Shown here piece by piece: positions 39,979 to 43,814 of a stretch of DNA of 43,814 bases. A program made the position numbers and the translations under genes. Under the pieces are notes generated by a model. It was not told the DNA's origin. It saw only the letters and a program-made list of their open reading frames with translations, and did no database searches. The number at the start of each line of letters is the position of its first letter. Position 1 is the first letter of the stretch. The stretch is from Verrucomicrobiia bacterium (lineage in GTDB: Bacteria; Verrucomicrobiota; Verrucomicrobiia; Limisphaerales; JADLHS01). The stretch is taken from assembly GCA_011525685.1 (NCBI GenBank), contig WYBW01000065.1, positions 1 through 43,814 of the forward strand, given 5' to 3'.

Positions 39979-41007
39979 ATGAGCAACCCGGATGAAATGG
40001 CTCAAAGCAACCAGCCTTTAGAACCAATCCTCGGAGAAGCACAGCGCCTGCTTGATGAAATCCGTAACATGCGGGCGCAGACCGAAGAGCAGTTAAAGGC
40101 TGCTGAAGCCGCGCGCAAAAAAGCTGACGACGATGCGACTTACGCCTACCAAGCAAAAGTAAACGCTGAAACACACGCCAAAGAAGTTTCAACCTTCAAA
40201 GGGCAATCGGAGTCAGAATTCAACGCTATTACTTCCAATAAGCAGAAGACGGACGAGCAATTGGCCGCCATGAACGCTGCCAAACCACAAATTGAATCAG
40301 ACGCATCTGCAATTACAGCTCGTCGCAAGCAAGCAGATCAGGATAAGGACGCGCTCGGTAAGATTATTGAGCAGCTTACGAATTGTCACGGAACCGCGAC
40401 TAAGCATGAAACACGCGTTGATGAAATCAGGAAGGAACTGGAAGCGCTTATCAAACGCGTGGAGAACTTGCTCCCCGGAGCAACGAGCGCGTCGCTGGCT
40501 TCGGCATTTGGCAGCCAGAAGCGAAGATTCGGGACTCCGCGGTTGTGGTGGGTGATTACGTTTATCGTCTGCGTCGTTTTGCTGGCCTTGCTTGGATTGC
40601 CAGGATTTGTCCACGCATTTAGCGCGAAACCCTCTGACCTGAAATGGGAAGAAATCTTGCGCGGCATTGCGGCTCGTTTGCCAATTCTGATTCCGCTTGT
40701 CTGGCTTGCGATCTACGCAGGGAGAAACTACATGCTCTCGCTCAGACTGGAGGAAGATTATGCATACAAGGAAGCAATCTCGACTGCATTTGAAGGGTAC
40801 AAGCGTGAAATGAAAGAAATCCCTGCGGGAGATGCGGCAAATCCATCTCCGCTGACAACCCTCTGCGGGAACATCCTGCGGGCCATTTCTGAACGTCCAG
40901 GCAGAATATACGAAGGCAAGCAGGATGACATTACGTTGCTGACCGAACTCAAAGCTGCCGCCGAAAAGGCTGAGGAACTTCGCCAAAAAACCATCGCAAC
41001 GAAATAA
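39979..41007 (+). CDS. Coiled-coil membrane protein of unknown function
   Basis: I do not recognise the family. The 342-residue protein has a long N-terminal coiled coil (about 15-180), rich in Glu, Lys and Ala (EIRNMRAQTEEQLKAAEAAR). Two membrane segments follow (WWVITFIVCVVLLALLGLPG; LPILIPLVWLAIYAG). The cytoplasmic tail has LSLRLEEDYAYKEAISTAFE, GYKREMKEIPAG and RPGRIYEGKQDDITLL. Base composition is clearly lower in GC than moeB next door. The stop overlaps the start of the next gene (TAATG), so the two are translationally coupled. Position between moeB and its broken copies, among toxin-antitoxin modules, suggests a horizontally acquired cassette. Confidence 0.72.
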   Translation: MSNPDEMAQSNQPLEPILGEAQRLLDEIRNMRAQTEEQLKAAEAARKKADDDATYAYQAKVNAETHAKEVSTFKGQSESEFNAITSNKQKTDEQLAAMNAAKPQIESDASAITARRKQADQDKDALGKIIEQLTNCHGTATKHETRVDEIRKELEALIKRVENLLPGATSASLASAFGSQKRRFGTPRLWWVITFIVCVVLLALLGLPGFVHAFSAKPSDLKWEEILRGIAARLPILIPLVWLAIYAGRNYMLSLRLEEDYAYKEAISTAFEGYKREMKEIPAGDAANPSPLTTLCGNILRAISERPGRIYEGKQDDITLLTELKAAAEKAEELRQKTIATK

Positions 41008-41501
41008 TGACTATCGAGTTATCATTGCGTCGGCGATCAACTCAAGCCCGGGTATTCGCCATCGTATGGTTGACCATTGCCGCAGCCCTTCTCGTTGGTA
41101 CATACGTTTCACTTCCCTTCGTAGCGGGTAAGACTCTTGATTCAGTCGAGCAGATTGAGCGTAGGGGAGTCGCCAACGCACCGTCACCCGGAGTAGGAGC
41201 GCCTGTTGAGACGAACAAGTCAACGACGCTGCAAGCGTTTGCACTAACGACTTTGGTGCTCGGTGTTCTCGCGGCATCTCTTGCTGGCTACCTGGTCGGA
41301 AAGGCAGGCTTTATGGAATTGGAACGGGCCGGGAAGTTGTCAGGTCTCGCGGACGCGCTCTGTCTTGCAGGCAACGACTTTGGACAATTTGAGAAAGCCG
41401 CAACCATACTCATGCTAAAGTCCAAATTCGCTTCAGGGTCCAGTTCGATTTCACAGGACGATATTAAGTCGCTCCTCGAAGTCCTGAGAAGATTGCGTTA
41501 G
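41007..41501 (+). CDS. Small membrane protein coupled to the coiled-coil protein
   Basis: A 164-residue protein with two membrane segments (VFAIVWLTIAAALLVGTYVS; LTTLVLGVLAASLAGYLVG) separated by a short exported loop. A cytoplasmic C-terminus carries ALCLAGNDFGQFEKAATILM and ISQDDIKSLLEVLRRLR. ATG 41007-41009 overlaps the TAA of the upstream gene. Composition is like its partner. No family is recognised; the two are likely subunits of one membrane complex. Confidence 0.7.
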   Translation: MTIELSLRRRSTQARVFAIVWLTIAAALLVGTYVSLPFVAGKTLDSVEQIERRGVANAPSPGVGAPVETNKSTTLQAFALTTLVLGVLAASLAGYLVGKAGFMELERAGKLSGLADALCLAGNDFGQFEKAATILMLKSKFASGSSSISQDDIKSLLEVLRRLR

Positions 41502-41547
41502 TTTTTCGACACCAAGGTAGGGTTCGCGTGAGGTTTGAAACCGATTT

Positions 41548-41615
41548 GCCCGATCTGCGGCGAACCTCCGGCGATCAAGGAGTTGATTGATTACGATCAA
41601 TTCTGCGGCATCCCC
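41548..41615 (+). pseudogene. moeB fragment B (zinc-ribbon end of the ThiF domain)
   Basis: It matches 39482-39548 of the intact gene with about 5 differences in 67 bases and encodes PICGEPPAIKELIDYDQFCG. It ends exactly where a small palindrome (41618-41639) and then a RelBE-like module begin. The corresponding next part of the gene resumes at 42211. Confidence 0.85.
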
Positions 41616-41617
41616 GT

Positions 41618-41639
41618 TGAGATAGGCCGGGCCATCTCA
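41618..41639. repeat. Small palindrome at a moeB-copy breakpoint (copy 1)
   Basis: TGAGATAGGC-CGG-GCCATCTCA is a 9-base stem with one bulged A, followed by CGGAGCAAGCCAACC. The two other copies are at 43255-43276 and 43457-43481; all three sit at breaks in moeB copies. Confidence 0.75.
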
Positions 41640-41716
41640 CGGAGCAAGCCAACCCGCGCCCGCCGCATCCCATCCCGCAGCTTGCACGCAGCAGCGCAAC
41701 GGCGTATTCTACGGCC

Positions 41717-41929
41717 ATGAGCGCAACATTCGCCACGTTGGTTGAGAACGTCCGAAGCTGTTCCATGGAAGAAAAGCTAGAGTTGAAAACCGTCCTCGAA
41801 CGCGCATTGATCGAAGAACGCCGGCGCGAAATCAAAGCCACCGGGCAGCGCAGCATGGCGGAATTCAAGCGCGGCAAGTTGAAATTCTCCAGTTCCATCA
41901 GCGAGCTTAAAAAATCCCTGGCCGAATGA
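41717..41929 (+). CDS. Antitoxin of a RelBE/YafQ-like pair
   Basis: A 70-residue helical, charged protein (LVENVRSCSMEEKLELKTVL...MAEFKRGKLKFSSSISELKK). Its ATGA overlap (41926-41929) with the toxin gene is typical of coupled toxin-antitoxin operons. The N-terminal EEKLELKTVLERALIEERR helix looks like an addiction-module antitoxin. The pair lies inside a broken moeB copy. Confidence 0.75.
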   Translation: MSATFATLVENVRSCSMEEKLELKTVLERALIEERRREIKATGQRSMAEFKRGKLKFSSSISELKKSLAE

Positions 41930-42195
41930 CGGAGATCGCCTTCAGTTCGTCTTTCAAACGGGCTTTCAAGAAGCGGATTGAAGGCCGCAAGCCGCTGGAG
42001 GATAAGTTTTGGAAGCGGGTGGAAATGTTCAAGAACGACCCGCATGACGCACGACTCCGAACGCACAAGCTTTCTGGCGACCTTCAAGAGTTCTGGAGTT
42101 TCTGCATTGAATACGATGTCCGGGTTGTATTTCAATTCGCCACTCCGAACCGCGCGGTCTTCACGGAGATCGGCAGCCACGACGAGGTTTATTGA
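41926..42195 (+). CDS. RelE/YafQ-type mRNA interferase toxin
   Basis: An 89-residue toxin of the RelE/ParE superfamily. It has SSSFKRAFKKRIEGRK, FKNDPHDARLRTHKLSGDLQ and EFWSFCIEYDVRVVFQF (the W-S-x-x-I-x-x-D-x-R-V-V-F pattern), then FTEIGSHDEVY at the end. RelE-like enzymes cleave mRNA in the ribosomal A site. It overlaps its antitoxin gene by 4 bases. The stop is followed at 15 bases by moeB fragment C. Confidence 0.88.
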   Translation: MTEIAFSSSFKRAFKKRIEGRKPLEDKFWKRVEMFKNDPHDARLRTHKLSGDLQEFWSFCIEYDVRVVFQFATPNRAVFTEIGSHDEVY

Positions 42196-42210
42196 TTCGT
42201 CCAGCAACGC

Positions 42211-42289
42211 GTCAGCAATCCCGCCGAAGTCACCGTGCAGGACATGAAGCAGGCGCTGGATAATCCGAGCCTCGGCATCAAGGTCATTG
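42211..42289 (+). pseudogene. moeB fragment C (start of the rhodanese domain)
   Basis: It matches 39569-39647 of the intact gene with only 3 differences in 79 bases (VTVQDMKQALDNPSLGIKVI). Together with fragment B it is one moeB copy, with the RelBE-like module replacing 20 bases of the inter-domain linker. The match stops after GTCATTG and the second toxin-antitoxin module follows. Confidence 0.88.
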
Positions 42290-42351
42290 GCGGGCATTTG
42301 CGTTTTGATCGCAGCTTGCAGCCTTGTTAAATTCGCCGTATTGTCGAGCGC

Positions 42352-42615
42352 ATGAACGTCGCGTTGGAAATACCAGAAACGGTTTCTGAGTCCCTGCGTT
42401 CGGGATGGAAGGATGTGCCCCGCCGGGCGCTGGAGGCGATTGCCGCCGAAGCCTGCCGGTCGGGCGCGCTGACGGCACATCAAGTGGGTCAGTTGCTCGG
42501 CCACAAGTCGCGCTGGGAGACGGAAGAATTTCTCAAGCGCGTCGGCGCCTGGCTCGCCTATACCGAAGCCGACCTTGAGCGCGACCTCGCCGCCTTGCGC
42601 GCCGCCCGAGGCTGA
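42352..42615 (+). CDS. UPF0175-type antitoxin
   Basis: An 87-residue protein of the UPF0175 kind: VALEIPETVSESLRSGWKDV, then ALEAIAAEACRSGALTAHQV, GQLLGHKSRWETEEFLKRVG. These are the antitoxin partners of DUF3368 PIN-like toxins. Its TGA overlaps the ATG of the toxin gene (TGATG at 42613-42617). It looks intact although the toxin is not. Confidence 0.82.
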   Translation: MNVALEIPETVSESLRSGWKDVPRRALEAIAAEACRSGALTAHQVGQLLGHKSRWETEEFLKRVGAWLAYTEADLERDLAALRAARG

Positions 42616-43094
42616 TGACCATCGTCAGCAACACTTCGCCGCTTTGTTATCTCGTTCTCATCGGCCACGCACCTGTCTTGCCCAAACTTTATGGCGACAT
42701 CGCCACCACCGAGACTGTTCTTGCGGAACTCCGTCATGCGGACGCGCCCCCAGCAGTTCGGACCTAGACTGCGGCTCCGCCAGCATGGCTGAAAATTCAC
42801 CCCGATCCCGTTCCTCGCGACAACACTTTGGCTGATCTCGATCCCGGCGAGCGCTCCGCCATTCTACTGGCCGAACAACTCAAAGCCGACGTCGTGTTGC
42901 TGGATGAAGCCGCCGCGCGTTTTCTTGCCAGCCAACGCGGATTGAAGGTCGCAGGAACTCTTGGCGTACTCCGCGACGCCGCGCAAGCGGGTTTGGTGAA
43001 ACTTCCCGATGCGCTCGACCTGCTTCGCAAAACCAACTTCCGCGCTGCGCCGGAACTCTGGAAATCACTTTACAGCCGACGGGATCGGGAGTGA
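42615..43094 (+). pseudogene. DUF3368-type PIN toxin with an internal stop codon
   Basis: The frame from ATG 42615 reads MTIVSNTSPLCYLVLIGHAP (NTSPL is the DUF3368 start, with its first acidic/Asn site) through TETVLAEL. It meets TAG at codon 51 (42765-42767). The same frame continues without shift: PAWLKIHPDPVPRDNTLADL, DPGERSAILLAEQLKADVVL (acidic cluster), LDEAAARFLASQRGLKVAGT, LGVLRDAAQAGLV, ending at 43094 (159 codons plus stop). A single G-to-A change from TGG would create the stop. The toxin is therefore probably dead, or the stop is read through. Confidence 0.85.
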
Positions 43095-43130
43095 ACGCGG
43101 CATTGTCGGGTGATTGGTTGTTTCCTCCTT

Positions 43131-43250
43131 TTCAACGCGCTCGACATCCCGTTCCGCAACTCAAGTTGCGGCGTGACCCGCAGTGTCCCATCTGCGGCGA
43201 CAACCCGACGATCAAGGAGCTGATTGATTACGATCAATTCTGCGGCATCC
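43131..43250 (+). pseudogene. moeB fragment D (second partial copy)
   Basis: It matches 39428-39548 of the intact gene, with a one-base deletion (TTCCGCAACTC against TTCCGCGAACTC) that breaks the frame. It ends at the same base position (CGGCATCC) as fragment B, again next to the small palindrome. Confidence 0.85.
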
Positions 43251-43254
43251 CCGG

Positions 43255-43276
43255 TGAGAAGGGCACAGCCATCTCA
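43255..43276. repeat. Small palindrome at a moeB-copy breakpoint (copy 2)
   Basis: TGAGAAGGGC-ACA-GCCATCTCA, followed by CGGGGCAAGCCAACC. It is the same order and the same position relative to moeB as copy 1. Confidence 0.72.
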
Positions 43277-43302
43277 CGGGGCAAGCCAACCAGGACAGAA
43301 TT

Positions 43303-43405
43303 CAACGCAAAGGCGCAAAGCCGCCAAGACGCAATGAAAAGCCCGCAGGCTTGCATATTCATTGCCTGTCCCTTTGCGCCTTTGCCACTTGGCGTCTTTG
43401 CGTTA
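43303..43405. repeat. Inverted repeat of GCAAAGGCGCAAAG type
   Basis: The left arm CAACGCAAAGGCGCAAAGCC ... CCAAGACGCAA (from 43303) faces TTTGCGCCTTTGCCACTTGG ... CGTCTTTGCGTT (to 43404). It separates moeB fragments D and E. No gene is read through it. Confidence 0.7.
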
Positions 43406-43421
43406 ATGCAAATCGTCTCCT

Positions 43422-43447
43422 CTCGGCATCACGGTCATTGACGTGCG
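43422..43447 (+). pseudogene. moeB fragment E (short piece of the rhodanese domain)
   Basis: CTCGGCATCACGGTCATTGA followed by CGTGCG matches 39629-39654 of the intact gene with one difference. The third small palindrome follows, and then the rest of the domain. Confidence 0.75.
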
Positions 43448-43456
43448 CTCGCCCTG

Positions 43457-43481
43457 TGAGATAGGCGCAGCCGCCATCTCA
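43457..43481. repeat. Small palindrome inside a moeB copy (copy 3)
   Basis: TGAGATAGGC-GCAGCC-GCCATCTCA, followed by TGGGGCAAGCCGAC. Here the flanking moeB sequence is continuous on both sides (fragments E and the 43481-43696 piece), so it reads as an insertion. Confidence 0.75.
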
Positions 43482-43696
43482 TGGGGCAAGCCGACGAATA
43501 CGAAATCGCGCACGTGGGCGGCGTGCCGCTGCTACCGTTGAGTCAGATCGAACAGCGCTTCACTGGGCTTGATCCGAACCAGACCTACTACCTGCACTGC
43601 AAAGCCGGCGTGCGCTCGATGAAGGCGCTGAACTTCCTGCGCCAGCAGGGCTTCAAATACCTCAAGAGCGTCGAAGGCGGCATCACCGCCTACTGA
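43481..43696 (+). pseudogene. moeB fragment: C-terminal rhodanese part, open from an element-supplied ATG
   Basis: From 43490 it matches 39659 onward of the intact gene: DEYEIAHVGGVPLLPLSQIE, LDPNQTYYLHCKAGVRSMKA, ending GGITAY at a TGA. The rhodanese CKAGVRS loop is intact. An ATG at 43481, made from the end of the small palindrome, opens a 71-codon frame, but no ribosome site is evident and half the domain is missing. It is probably a remnant. Confidence 0.75.
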
Positions 43697-43746
43697 CGCT
43701 TGCATAATATAGTGATACCTTTTACCCTGTCGCTGTCTAAAACGAT

Positions 43747-43814
43747 ATGGGTAATCCAAAAGGTGTGAAACGAGACTTCGCCGCACTGGAACGGCGGCGG
43801 ATGAAGGCGGTTAG
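43747..43814 (+). CDS. Start of a probable IS630-type transposase/helix-turn-helix protein (cut by window edge)
   Basis: ATG 43747 opens MGNPKGVKRDFAALERRRMK to the window end (22 codons). This beginning resembles the N-terminus of winged-helix IS630-family transposases. The 50 bases before it (AT-rich, with TA-rich stretches) could include the end of the insertion element. Confidence is limited by the short stretch. Confidence 0.5.
   Translation, partial: MGNPKGVKRDFAALERRRMKAV

Noticed and set aside
43091..43441. A 116-codon open frame over moeB fragment D and the GCAAAG repeat
   Set aside because: It only joins a moeB remnant to repeat DNA; the remnant has a one-base deletion and no start signal of its own.
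1..43814. CRISPR array or tRNA/rRNA genes
   Set aside because: No regularly spaced direct repeats with unique spacers and no tRNA cloverleaf or rRNA sequence was recognised by reading; a covariance-model search would settle short RNAs.

Overview
The window most resembles a chromosomal segment of a GC-rich Verrucomicrobiota bacterium (Pedosphaera/Limisphaerales-like). This is inferred from gene content, not from a marker search. The signs are a DUF1080 sugar-hydrolase-like protein, a Planctomycete-type cytochrome c domain, a Tat-exported Gfo/Idh/MocA oxidoreductase, secreted proteins ending in an 'STNLxxW...FYRxR' module, an EF-P with a PGNLRAF tip, and gene-free stretches full of short dispersed palindromes. 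No rRNA, tRNA or CRISPR array was recognised.

Layout. 1-3.8 kb: an edge-truncated membrane-anchored protein, an NhaR-like LysR regulator, a DUF1080 protein and a small membrane protein. 4.3-6.3 kb: a group II intron whose reverse-transcriptase gene is frameshifted just before the YADD motif; it sits at the edge of a dispersed palindrome. 6.5-9.9 kb: lspA, an RluD-type pseudouridine synthase, and an ECF sigma factor with a membrane partner. 9.9-11.2 kb: no gene, repeats only. 11.2-13.5 kb: an FMN reductase, an inositol monophosphatase carrying a repeat-encoded peptide insert, and rdgB.

13.6-18.4 kb holds the most notable metabolic locus. Four minus-strand genes encode an MtrA/DmsE-like multiheme cytochrome (8 heme motifs), an outer-membrane beta-barrel with an N-terminal mono-heme domain, and two cupredoxins. 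I read it as a porin-cytochrome conduit with blue-copper electron carriers. 19.1-30.9 kb is mostly housekeeping: a second ECF sigma/anti-sigma pair, efp, a PfkB kinase, an Hsp70 with a repeat-encoded insert, an MBL-fold protein, a CoaB-like protein, a CysL/CbbR-like LysR regulator, a hybrid kinase lacking its phosphoacceptor histidine, cytidine deaminase and purine nucleoside phosphorylase.

29.8-34.6 kb is an SPFH/zinc-ribbon cluster (YdjI/YdjG-like) interrupted by a PIN toxin-antitoxin pair and a stray copy of the zinc-ribbon gene's 5' end. 34.6-38.5 kb has an exported oxidoreductase, a FadL-type porin and a GDSL-like protein without the usual catalytic Ser and His.

38.7-43.8 kb is a mosaic. 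An intact moeB/thiF-rhodanese gene is followed by a two-gene membrane cassette, then by two broken copies of its own 3' half. RelBE-like and UPF0175/DUF3368 toxin-antitoxin modules and three copies of a small palindrome are embedded in those copies. The window ends at the start of a probable IS630-type transposase. The recurring theme is toxin-antitoxin modules next to partial duplications of resident genes, plus short repeats that have invaded both intergenic DNA and conserved coding sequences.
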